11,720 bases of DNA from Longimicrobiaceae bacterium (GCA_030146875.1 JASLAX010000144.1:1-11720), one strand, 5' to 3'; shown: positions 1-11,459, counted from the stretch's first letter. Translations and numbers: made by a program. The notes: generated by a model from the sequence alone, not told the origin.

Positions 1-3254
<3,254 letters not shown>

Positions 3255-3281
3255 GCCTTCCGCAGTCCGATGTGGTGAACG

Positions 3282-3315
3282 CGAGCGGCCCCGGGATTCG
3301 TCCCCGGGCCGCTCG
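3282..3315 (+). terminator. GC-rich hairpin after rpoC, probable terminator
   Basis: It begins 27 nt after the rpoC stop codon. The left arm (3282-3295, CGAGCGGCCCCGGG) pairs with 3303-3315 through a 10-bp stem, one bulged C at 3292 and three more pairs, around a loop near ATTCGTC. Only a weak T-containing stretch (TGCTTGTGG) follows, so it is not a textbook intrinsic terminator. The position at the end of an operon and before opposite-strand genes supports a termination role. Confidence 0.6.
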
Positions 3316-3451
3316 TGCTTGTGGGGCCTCACGCACGGGCGCGGAGAACGCCGGGTGCGGCGGCGGGCGTCGCCCCGGTGCGGCCGTTCCCCCGCGAGGG
3401 CAGCCGTTCTGAGGAAGTTGATCGAGGAGGAGGCTCCGCCATTCCGTCCGC

Positions 3452-3575
3452 GAGGACGGTCGCCGCTCCTGGCCGGGGGCTTTATGGCCCGGAGCGCGGA
3501 CGACCGAGCCCGCCGGGTGAGGGCCTCCACGCCCTCTGGAACGACGAGGAAAGTCCGCGGTGCGGACTCCGCATC
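3452..3575 (+). ncRNA. RNase P RNA-like 5' fragment (tentative, incomplete)
   Basis: The 12-mer GAGGAAAGTCCG at 3546-3557 is identical to the most conserved 5' element (J3/4-P4, CR-I) of bacterial RNase P RNA. GGACTCCGCA follows at 3564-3573, as in many rnpB genes after a short extra GCGGTGC. GGACGGTCGCCGC, near 3454-3466, resembles the P2/P3 start, and the intervening sequence folds into hairpins. None of the later conserved parts (the ACAGAAA...ACCGCC region, or the ACAGAACCCGGCTTA-type 3' end) can be found before the protease gene begins at 3632. This is therefore at best a truncated remnant and may be chance similarity. Confidence 0.25.
3549..3567 (-). terminator. Possible weak terminator of the minus-strand block
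   Basis: GTCCGC (3553-3558) and GCGGAC (3562-3567) form a perfect 6-bp stem with a 3-nt loop. Read on the minus strand it is followed by TTTCC. It lies 65 nt beyond the stop codon of the caspase-family gene, where that transcript should end. The short stem and T-run make it a weak candidate. The same bases also belong to the RNase P-like stretch. Confidence 0.3.
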
Positions 3576-3631
3576 CGCCCACCCGCCGCCCCCCCCGGCT
3601 CGACGGGCTCCCCGCTCCCCCCATCTCCCGC

Positions 3632-5953
3632 CTACCGCAGCCGCTCCGCCAGCAGCGTGTACGCGCCCGTCTCGCGCTTCTGGAGGGAGTTCGCGCGGAC
3701 GATGTAGGTGCCGTCGGCGGGGAAGGTGAAGATCACGCCGGCGGCGCGGTCGCCGGCGCTGTCGTCGTCGGAGATCTGGAAGGAGCCGCCGGGATGGTAG
3801 ACCTGCAGCCAGGCGTCGAACGCCGGCGAGCGCAGCGTGATGGCGATGCGCTCCCCCGCGCGGCCGGTGAGCGACCACTCGTCGTAGTGGCTGCTGTCCG
3901 CCGCGACGGGGTCGGAGGCGGAGAGGGTGCCCGCCGACGGCTTTCCGGGAAGGAGCGGCGTCGGCTGGCGCGTGGGCGCGGGGTGGGCGCGCGCATCGAT
4001 CCCGCGGGACGAGAGCGCCAGGGTGTACTCGCCGCGGCCGGCGCGCTGCAGGGCGCGGGCGCGCAGGCGGTACTCGCCGTCGGCCGGCAGCGTCACCTGC
4101 AGGCGGGCGTCGGCCCCGCCGGCGCCGTCGTCGTTCTCCGCCCGGAAGCGCCCACCGTCCTGGGAGAGGACCAGGTACGGGTCGAAGGCGGCGGCGCTCA
4201 GGGTGATGGAGACCTGCTGGCCCTTCCTGCCCGCGAAGCCCCACTCCTCGTAGCGCAGCGAGTCGCCCTCCAGCGCGTCGCCCACGTCCAGGGCGGAGGT
4301 CACCGTCTGCCCCAGGCGGATGTCGCGCACGGGCACCGTCCCCGCGCCGCCCGCGGTGGACCCCTCCACCAGCAGGGTGTACGCCCCCGCCGCGCCTGGC
4401 GCCACGGAGTTCGGGCGGACCAGGAAGACGGCGTCCTCCTCGGCCGTGAACGTGATGCGCGCGTCCGTCTCGCCCGCGCCGTCGTCGTCGTTGCGCGAGA
4501 AGCCGCCTCCCGCCTTCGAGACGGTGAGGTACGCGTCGAAGTCGCGCGAGCGCATGGTCACCGTCACCCGGTCGCCCCGGCGAACCGAGAGCGCCCACGT
4601 CTCGAAGTGCGAGCCGTCGCTCAGCAGGGGGTCGCCCGTGTCCAGCGCGGAGGAGACCGCCTGGCCCACGGGGAGGCGGGGCGCTCCGCCGGTGGGATCC
4701 GCCGCCGTCGTGGCGGACCCCTCGTCGCCGCGGGTGGCGGCGGGGGCGGAGTCGGGAACGACGGACATCGGCCAGGCCTCGTCGAACGCCGTCTGCGAGA
4801 TGGAGGGGATCTGCGCGTTGCGCGTGTCGCGGCGCACCCTGTCGCGCGTGTACTCCATCATCTCGCCCAGCGTGACGATGCGGTCGCGGTCCTCGTCGGC
4901 GGCGCCGCCCAGCCCCTCCAGCAGGTGGTGCGTGAACACGCCGTGCCCGCCGCCCCACCGCTCGTCCTCTTCCGAGTACTGGTTGGCCTGGCTGGCGGTG
5001 AAGATCACGCTGCCGCCCGTGCTCCCCTGGATCTGCTCCAGGAACGCCTGGTTGATGGGGTTGTCCCCGCCGCGCCGCGTCCCCTGCCCGCCGACCCCCG
5101 CGCTGTGGCACGCGTCGGTGACCACGACCACGCTGCGGGCGTAGAGGCTGCGAACCGCCTCGCCCACGTCCTTCATCGGCAGCCCGGAGCCGGCGATGTC
5201 GTCGGCCTCGGTGTCGTGCGCGATCAGGTACAGGTTGTCGGGCCGCTCGGGGTCCGCCATGCCGTGCCCGGCGAAGTAGATGACCACCACGTCGTTGTCC
5301 GTCGCCCGCTTCAGGAAGGTGAACAGGGCGCTGCGGATGTTGCGGTAGGTCGCCTCCTCGTTCAGCAGCAGCCGCACGTTCTCCGCCGGGAAGCCGCCCA
5401 GCCCCGCCCGCTCGGAGCGCAGGAAGTCGTGGAACGCCCGCGCGTCCGCGTCGGCGAAGCGCAGCGGGGTTACGTCCGAGTCCTGGTACTTGGAGACGCC
5501 GACCACGACCGCCCATCGCTGCCCCTTGAAGCGGGCGCCGCCGAACGCCTCCTCGGGTCGCTCGTACGCGCGCGAAGCGGAGGTGGGCGTCACCGGGAAG
5601 GAGCGCCTCACCGGCAGCCCCTCGGCGGGGAAGGCGGCCACCTCCACCGAGCGCGTGTCGTCGCGCACCGGCACGAAGCCGCTGAAGCGCATGCCGCCCC
5701 CGGGCTGCGGGAGCAGCGAGGCGCGCACGCCGTTCAGCGTCACGCTCCGCACGCCGCCGGGAACGCTGGCGACGCCGGAGACGCGGATGGAGTTGCGCGC
5801 GCGCGCCTGCACGGCGCCCGGCGTGGCGGACGCCCCCCACTCCCGCGGCTCGTCGATGGCGATGCCGCCCTGCGCCAGCGCGGGGGCGTGCAGGCCCAGG
5901 CCGAGGAGCGCGGCGGCGAGGAGCGGGCGGAGCATGGGATGGTGGTGCGGCAT
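3632..5953 (-). CDS. Secreted caspase-family (peptidase C14) protease with three PPC-type repeats
   Basis: This is a 773-residue protein from the ATG at 5953. Alternative starts are a GTG at 5995 and an ATG at 5935; none has a clear ribosome binding site. A signal peptide (MLRPLLAAALLGLGLHAPALA, cleavage after about residue 27) predicts export. Residues ~45-122 look like an Ig-like beta domain. The caspase p20 region starts at ~147 (WAVVVGVSKY), with catalytic His230 in YFAGHG and Cys282 in TDACHSAG. A p10-like part follows (FTASQANQYSEED, GHGVFTHHLLEGL), including an EF-hand-like loop at 353-364. Three tandem beta-sandwich repeats resembling bacterial pre-peptidase C-terminal domains occupy ~427-530, 545-648 and 671-770, each with a DDG/DDD-type acidic loop and a closing AYTLL/EYTLA strand. 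Family knowledge suggests an Arg/Lys- or Asp-directed cysteine protease acting outside the cytoplasm; the substrate is unknown. It lies 136 bp downstream of the response regulator, on the same strand. Confidence 0.9.
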   Translation of the reverse strand: MPHHHPMLRPLLAAALLGLGLHAPALAQGGIAIDEPREWGASATPGAVQARARNSIRVSGVASVPGGVRSVTLNGVRASLLPQPGGGMRFSGFVPVRDDTRSVEVAAFPAEGLPVRRSFPVTPTSASRAYERPEEAFGGARFKGQRWAVVVGVSKYQDSDVTPLRFADADARAFHDFLRSERAGLGGFPAENVRLLLNEEATYRNIRSALFTFLKRATDNDVVVIYFAGHGMADPERPDNLYLIAHDTEADDIAGSGLPMKDVGEAVRSLYARSVVVVTDACHSAGVGGQGTRRGGDNPINQAFLEQIQGSTGGSVIFTASQANQYSEEDERWGGGHGVFTHHLLEGLGGAADEDRDRIVTLGEMMEYTRDRVRRDTRNAQIPSISQTAFDEAWPMSVVPDSAPAATRGDEGSATTAADPTGGAPRLPVGQAVSSALDTGDPLLSDGSHFETWALSVRRGDRVTVTMRSRDFDAYLTVSKAGGGFSRNDDDGAGETDARITFTAEEDAVFLVRPNSVAPGAAGAYTLLVEGSTAGGAGTVPVRDIRLGQTVTSALDVGDALEGDSLRYEEWGFAGRKGQQVSITLSAAAFDPYLVLSQDGGRFRAENDDGAGGADARLQVTLPADGEYRLRARALQRAGRGEYTLALSSRGIDARAHPAPTRQPTPLLPGKPSAGTLSASDPVAADSSHYDEWSLTGRAGERIAITLRSPAFDAWLQVYHPGGSFQISDDDSAGDRAAGVIFTFPADGTYIVRANSLQKRETGAYTLLAERLR

Positions 5954-6010
5954 GTCGGTGCGGTGTGCGGGTCCGGCGGAGTCGTCACCCTCCACCCGGG
6001 CGGGGGAGGA

Positions 6011-6072
6011 GACGGCGTCCTCCCCACGGGCGCGGGGGAGTGACGGCGTCGCCGCGGGTGACGGGGAGGACG
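6011..6072. repeat. Paired near-palindromic repeats and inverted repeat upstream of the protease gene
   Basis: GACGGCGTC occurs at 6011-6019 and again at 6042-6050. Each copy is itself palindromic around its central base (GACG-G-CGTC), and the copies are 31 bp apart, close to three helical turns. In addition CGTCCTCCCC (6016-6025) and GGGGAGGACG (6063-6072) form a perfect 10-bp inverted repeat with a 37-nt loop. The site lies 58-119 bp upstream of the protease start and just beyond the end of the response regulator gene. It could be an operator for the regulator, or a transcript-ending or processing hairpin. No clear -35/-10 pair for the protease gene is visible here. Confidence 0.45.
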
Positions 6073-6089
6073 GCCCTACGCAGAACGCG

Positions 6090-6917
6090 TCAGGTGTACT
6101 CGCCCACGCGGGCGCGCAGGCGGTCGCGGTAGCCGCGGCTCAGGCGCAGCTCCGTGCCGTCCTTGAGCGCGATCACGTAGTCGCCCGAGAACCAGGGGCG
6201 CAGCTCGCGCACGGCGTTCAGGTTCACGATGCTGGAGCGGTGCACGCGCACGAAGGCGGCGGGGTCGAGCCGCGTCTCCAGCGTGCCGATCTTCTCGCGG
6301 ATCAGGTAGGCGTCCGTCCCCACGTGCAGGCGCACGTAGTTGCCCTCCGCCTCGATCCAGGTGATGTCCGCGGCGCGGAGGAAGTGGACGCGGCCGCGCG
6401 CCCGCACCATCAGCCACTCCATGGGGCCCTCGGCGTCCGTCGCGGGGCCCGTCGTCTCGGCCGGCGCCGGCTCGGGATCGGCCTGGCGGCCGGCGTCGAG
6501 CTGCTCCAGCATGGCGAGGAGGCGGCGCGTGCGGTCGCCTCCGTCCCGCTCCTCCACCCGCTCGCGGGCGCGCTGGAACGCGCGCGCGAACCGCTCCGCG
6601 TCGAACGGCTTCAGCAGGTAGTCCAGCGCCTGCGCCTCGAACGCGCGCAGGGCGTACTGGTCGAACGCCGTGACGAAGATGGTGGTGGGCATCGACTCCA
6701 CGCCCACCGCGTCCACCACGCCGAAGCCGTCCATCTCCGGCATCTGCACGTCCAGGAACACCACGTCGGGCCTCCGCTCGCGGATCGCCTCCACCGCCTC
6801 GGTCCCCGTGGAGCAGACGCCGGCGACCTCCACCCCCTCCTCGCGCTTCAGCAGGCGCAGGATGCGGCGGCGGGCCAGGGGCTCGTCGTCCACCACCAGC
6901 ACGCGCACGCCGCTCAC
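6090..6917 (-). CDS. LytTR-family DNA-binding response regulator
   Basis: A 275-residue two-component regulator of the LytR/AlgR type. The N-terminal receiver domain (about 4-120) has the acidic pair Asp10-Asp11, phospho-acceptor Asp56 in FLDVQMPEMDG, the switch residue Thr83 in FVTAFD, and Lys103 in LLKPFD. A charged and Pro/Ala-rich linker (~121-166) leads to a LytTR DNA-binding domain at ~168-272, recognised by ITWIEAEGNYVRLHV, FVRVHRSSIVNLNAV and LKDGTELRLSRGYRDRL. The start is the GTG at 6917, which overlaps the kinase stop codon as GTGA; the receiver begins immediately after it, so no earlier start is sensible. Translational coupling to the kinase is likely. Target genes are unknown; the protease gene immediately downstream is an obvious candidate. 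Confidence 0.95.
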   Translation of the reverse strand: MSGVRVLVVDDEPLARRRILRLLKREEGVEVAGVCSTGTEAVEAIRERRPDVVFLDVQMPEMDGFGVVDAVGVESMPTTIFVTAFDQYALRAFEAQALDYLLKPFDAERFARAFQRARERVEERDGGDRTRRLLAMLEQLDAGRQADPEPAPAETTGPATDAEGPMEWLMVRARGRVHFLRAADITWIEAEGNYVRLHVGTDAYLIREKIGTLETRLDPAAFVRVHRSSIVNLNAVRELRPWFSGDYVIALKDGTELRLSRGYRDRLRARVGEYT

Positions 6918-8092
6918 CGCGCCTCCACGGCGGCGGGCTCGGCCGCGCGGACGGCGGGGGCGCCCTTCGTGGCGGTGCGGAAGGGGAGGCGGACCTCGGC
7001 CACGGCGCCGCCTCCGTCGCCGGGGCGCAGGTCCAGGCGCTGCGCGGCGCCGTAGAGCTGGAGCAGGCGCGCGCGGGTGTTCGCCAGGCCCACCCCCTCG
7101 CGCGTGGGGGGCACGGCGGAAAGGCCGGCCCCGTCGTCGCTCACCTCCAGCACGAGCGCGGTGCCCTCGTGGCGGGAGGAGACGTGGATGCTCCCGGGGC
7201 GGCCCAGGGGGGCGGTTCCGTGGCGGATGGCGTTCTCCACCAGCGGCTGCAGGATCAGGTTGGGGACCAGGGCGTCCAGCGTGCCGTCCTCCAGGGTCGT
7301 GCGCACGGTCAGGCGGTCCTGGTAGCGGGTCTGCTCGATCTCCAGGTACGCCTCCAGGAAGTCCATCTCCTGCCTCAGCGTCACCTCGGGGGTGCCGGCG
7401 CTGTCCACGGTCAGGCGGAGCAGGTCGCCCAGCCGGGTGATCATCCGGTCCGCGGCCTCCACGTCCTCGTGCACCAGCTCCGTGATGGCGTGCAGGGTGT
7501 TGAACAGGAAGTGCGGCTGGATCTGCATCTTGAGCGCCTGGAGCTGCGCCCGCGCGAGCTGCGTCTCCAGGTGGGCCGCGCGCACCTCGCGGTCGCGGTA
7601 GCGGCGGTACCACTCCAGCGCCCACCCCGCCCCCGCCACCATCACGTACCACTGCACGTCGTAGTGGAACACGCGCGCCAGGTACACCCGGAAGACGGGC
7701 GGGTCGTCGGGGTACACGAAGTACGCCAGCACCACGTTGAAGCCCACGCTCAGCAGCGTCAACGCCACCGCGGCGAGGGCGTGGAGGAGCAGGGGCCGCG
7801 CCCACGCCCCGCGCCGGAACGGGAAGCGCCACGCCATCCAAAGGATCACCGGCGTGAAGAGCGCCCACAGGTACGCGTCGGCGAACGTCAGCCACTGGTC
7901 CTTCAGCGGGGGAAGGTCCTTGCCCATGGCCAGCGAGATGGCCGACTGCCGGGTGGCGAAGAAGGCGCCCATCACCGTCCACACCGCCAGCCAGACGGCC
8001 GAGTGCCGCCAGGTCCAGCGCCAGGCGCGCGACGCGCCGGGGGCGTCCGCGGGCGCGGGCGGGGCAGGTGCGTCGGGGGGCGTGGCGGTCAT
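6914..8092 (-). CDS. LytS-type membrane sensor histidine kinase (His_kinase family)
   Basis: A 392-residue sensor kinase from the ATG at 8092. Four hydrophobic segments near residues 31-56, 67-86, 101-127 and 146-160 place it in the inner membrane, with no large extracytoplasmic sensor domain. A short coiled-coil-like stretch (~165-188) leads to the kinase core: the phospho-acceptor His194 in QIQPHFLFNTLHAI, the N-box LQPLVENAIRHG with Asn287, and the ATP-binding G-boxes DDGAGL (319-324) and GVGLANTRARL (333-343). This is the family that partners LytTR regulators, and such a regulator follows with a 4-bp overlap. A GTG at 8128 would add 12 residues, but it sits only 2 nt beyond the -10 element of the promoter at 8131-8159 and would lie outside or at the very edge of that transcript, so I prefer 8092. 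No ribosome binding site is evident. The signal sensed cannot be read from the sequence. Confidence 0.93.
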   Translation of the reverse strand: MTATPPDAPAPPAPADAPGASRAWRWTWRHSAVWLAVWTVMGAFFATRQSAISLAMGKDLPPLKDQWLTFADAYLWALFTPVILWMAWRFPFRRGAWARPLLLHALAAVALTLLSVGFNVVLAYFVYPDDPPVFRVYLARVFHYDVQWYVMVAGAGWALEWYRRYRDREVRAAHLETQLARAQLQALKMQIQPHFLFNTLHAITELVHEDVEAADRMITRLGDLLRLTVDSAGTPEVTLRQEMDFLEAYLEIEQTRYQDRLTVRTTLEDGTLDALVPNLILQPLVENAIRHGTAPLGRPGSIHVSSRHEGTALVLEVSDDGAGLSAVPPTREGVGLANTRARLLQLYGAAQRLDLRPGDGGGAVAEVRLPFRTATKGAPAVRAAEPAAVEAR

Positions 8093-8130
8093 CGGGAGGG
8101 GCGTGGCGGGGAGGGAAGGGTGCCGCACGC

Positions 8131-8159
8131 AATCTAGCGGCGCGCGGGGACCGCATCAA
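8131..8159 (-). promoter_or_regulatory. Sigma-70-type promoter for the kinase/regulator genes
   Basis: On the minus strand TTGATG (8159-8154) and TAGATT (8136-8131) are separated by exactly 17 bp, each matching the consensus hexamer at 4 of 6 positions. The predicted transcript start is near 8124, giving a leader of about 30 nt to the ATG at 8092. These A/T-bearing hexamers stand out in very GC-rich DNA. This placement is what argues against the GTG at 8128 as start codon. Confidence 0.6.
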
Positions 8160-8160
8160 T

Positions 8161-8180
8161 CGGCGCGGAGGGCCGCGCCG
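8161..8180. repeat. Perfect 8-bp hairpin between the divergent promoters
   Basis: CGGCGCGG (8161-8168) and CCGCGCCG (8173-8180) form a perfect stem with a 4-nt loop. It lies immediately upstream of the kinase promoter -35 element and about 60 bp from the rpsL promoter. It could be a protein-binding palindrome for either promoter, or simply a consequence of base composition. Confidence 0.4.
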
Positions 8181-8240
8181 GCGGGGGGGACCCGGCCGTG
8201 GCCGCGCGGCCCCCCTCCGGGTGGACGGAAGCGCCTCGGC

Positions 8241-8269
8241 TTGACATATGGTCGGCTCGCGTGTACGTT
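8241..8269 (+). promoter_or_regulatory. Sigma-70-type promoter of the str operon (rpsL)
   Basis: A perfect -35 hexamer TTGACA (8241-8246) is followed after exactly 17 bp by TACGTT (8264-8269), which keeps the first two and last bases of the -10 consensus. Transcription would start near 8276, giving a leader of about 90 nt before rpsL. Because three genes on the other strand separate rpsL from rpoC, the str operon needs its own promoter, and this is by far the best candidate. Confidence 0.75.
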
Positions 8270-8365
8270 TCTCGGTCTGTCGCCCAACCGATCCAGGCGG
8301 CGGCGGGGACCGAGTCGTCCTCGCCTGAACGCGTTTTCGCTTCATCCCTTCAGGTCTCCGACGTT

Positions 8366-8788
8366 ATGCCGACGATCAACCAGTTGGTACGCAAGGGGCG
8401 TCAGACGCTCGAGAACAAGAGCAAGTCCCCTGCGATGCGGAACAACCCGCAGAAGCGCGGGGTCTGCACGCGCGTGTACACCACCACCCCGAAGAAGCCC
8501 AACTCGGCGCTCCGGAAGGTCGCGCGTGTCCGCCTGACCAACGGGTTCGAGGTCACGGCCTACATCCCGGGCGAGGGGCACAACCTCCAGGAGCACTCGA
8601 TCGTCCTGATCCGGGGCGGCCGCGTGAAGGACCTGCCGGGCGTGCGCTATCACATCATCCGCGGCACGCTCGACGCCTCCGGCGTGAACGACCGCCGCCA
8701 GGGTCGCTCCAAGTACGGCGCCAAGCGGCCGAAGCCCGGCCAGCCCGCCGGCAAGGGCGCTCCCGTCAAGGGCAAGGGGAAGAGGTAA
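8366..8788 (+). CDS. rpsL: 30S ribosomal protein S12
   Basis: A 140-residue S12, which sits at the decoding centre of the 30S subunit and contributes to tRNA selection accuracy. It matches the family from the first residue (MPTINQLVRKGR). The universal PQKRGVCTRVYTTTPKKPNSALRKV block and GEGHNLQEHSIVLIRGGRVKDLPGVRYH are intact. Lys43 and Lys88, the positions where streptomycin-resistance changes usually fall, are both lysine, so the sequence is of the sensitive type. Asp89, beta-methylthiolated by RimO in E. coli, is conserved. The C-terminus is about 16 residues longer than in E. coli and is Lys/Gly/Pro-rich, as in many non-proteobacterial S12 proteins. It is the first gene of the str operon here; the Shine-Dalgarno is weak (AGG at 8352-8354). 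Confidence 0.98.
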   Translation: MPTINQLVRKGRQTLENKSKSPAMRNNPQKRGVCTRVYTTTPKKPNSALRKVARVRLTNGFEVTAYIPGEGHNLQEHSIVLIRGGRVKDLPGVRYHIIRGTLDASGVNDRRQGRSKYGAKRPKPGQPAGKGAPVKGKGKR

Positions 8789-8791
8789 GTC

Positions 8792-9264
8792 ATGAGCCGC
8801 CGCACGCGCGCCGTAAAGCGCCCCATCACCCCCGATCCCGTCTACGGGAACGAGATGGTGACCAAGTTCGTGAACACGCTGATGCTGGACGGGAAGAAGT
8901 CCCTCGCCGAGGCGATCTTCTACAACGCCCTGACGTCGATCGAGGAGAAGACGGGCCAGCCGGGCGAGGCCATCTTCAAGCAGGCCCTCAACAACGCCAA
9001 GCCGGTCCTCGAGGTGAAGTCCCGCCGGGTCGGCGGCGCCACCTACCAGGTGCCGGTGGAGGTCCGTCCGGAGCGCCGCACCGCTCTCGCCATGCGCTGG
9101 CTCGTGGGCTACGCCCGCGCGCCCGCGGCGAGAAGACGATGGCCGACCGGCTGGCCGCCGAGCTGCTGGCCGCCTCCCGCAACGAGGGGGCGACCATCAA
9201 GAAGAAGGACGATACGCACCGGATGGCCGAGGCGAACAAGGCCTTCGCGCATTACCGCTGGTAA
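8792..9264 (+). CDS. rpsG: 30S ribosomal protein S7, with a frameshift in the sequence given
   Basis: S7 nucleates assembly of the 3' domain of 16S rRNA and lines the mRNA exit and E-site. It begins 3 nt after rpsL, with a purine-rich site (GGGGAAGAGG, 8776-8785) before its ATG. The first ~110 residues (MSRRTRAVKRPITPDPVYGN to ALAMRWLVGYARA) are normal S7. After 9121 the frame is lost. In the frame whose codons start at 9124, translation resumes as RGEKTMADRLAAELLAASRNE... and ends correctly with EANKAFAHYRW and TAA at 9262-9264. The span is 473 nt; removing two bases (for example CC at 9122-9123) gives exactly 156 residues, the common S7 length. S7 is essential, so a sequencing/assembly error in this GC-rich spot is the likeliest cause. 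Read literally, the frame continues as unrelated sequence to 9418, into fusA. Confidence 0.95.
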
Positions 9265-9286
9265 GTCGATCACGCTCGGAGGGTCG

Positions 9287-9325
9287 GCGGGGCGGGGGGC
9301 GGCAAGCGTGCTGCCCCCGCTCCGC
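9287..9325 (+). promoter_or_regulatory. Long GC hairpin in the rpsG-fusA gap
   Basis: The arm 9287-9303 pairs with 9310-9325 over 16 bp (two of them G-U) with one bulged G, around the 6-nt loop AAGCGT. No U-tract follows, so it is unlikely to be an efficient intrinsic terminator inside an operon whose next gene is essential. It lies 25 nt before the fusA start codon and could affect mRNA processing, stability or relative output of fusA. Confidence 0.5.
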
Positions 9326-9350
9326 GCTTCTGCATCACGGATAGAGAGAC

Positions 9351-11447
<2,097 letters not shown>

Positions 11448-11459
11448 GGCGGTTCGCCG

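Larger units (their letters stand above)
3316..3631. other. Intergenic region with no supported gene
   Basis: This stretch separates the rpoC terminator from the 3' end of the opposite-strand protease gene. The + strand frames open here are arginine/proline-rich with no recognisable domain, as expected of chance frames in GC-rich DNA. It contains several hairpins: a long imperfect one around 3460-3507 (GGTCG...CGACC outside, CGCTCC/GGAGCG inside), a perfect 6-bp stem with a 6-nt loop at 3519-3536, and one at 3553-3567. It also carries a stretch resembling the 5' part of RNase P RNA, described separately. From about 3575 to 3631 it is C-rich low-complexity sequence. I see no tRNA or insertion sequence. 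Confidence 0.6.

Noticed and set aside
3316..3631. Possible tRNA, CRISPR array or insertion sequence in the gene-free stretch
   Set aside because: No cloverleaf with a T-arm, no regularly spaced repeats, and no transposase-like frame or paired terminal repeats were seen.
3560..6043. An 827-codon open frame on the + strand
   Set aside because: It is antisense to the caspase-family gene, which has clear catalytic motifs, a signal peptide and repeats. The + strand product is low-complexity Arg/Ala/Gly/His-rich and resembles no family.
8128..8128. GTG at 8128 as the histidine kinase start codon
   Set aside because: It lies 2 nt from the -10 element of the only good promoter and would be at or before the transcript start. 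The ATG at 8092 gives a normal leader and keeps all membrane segments.
7169..8137. A 322-codon open frame on the + strand opposite the histidine kinase
   Set aside because: The kinase on the other strand has H-, N- and G-boxes plus membrane segments. The + strand frame is a His/Arg/Gln/Val-rich shadow.
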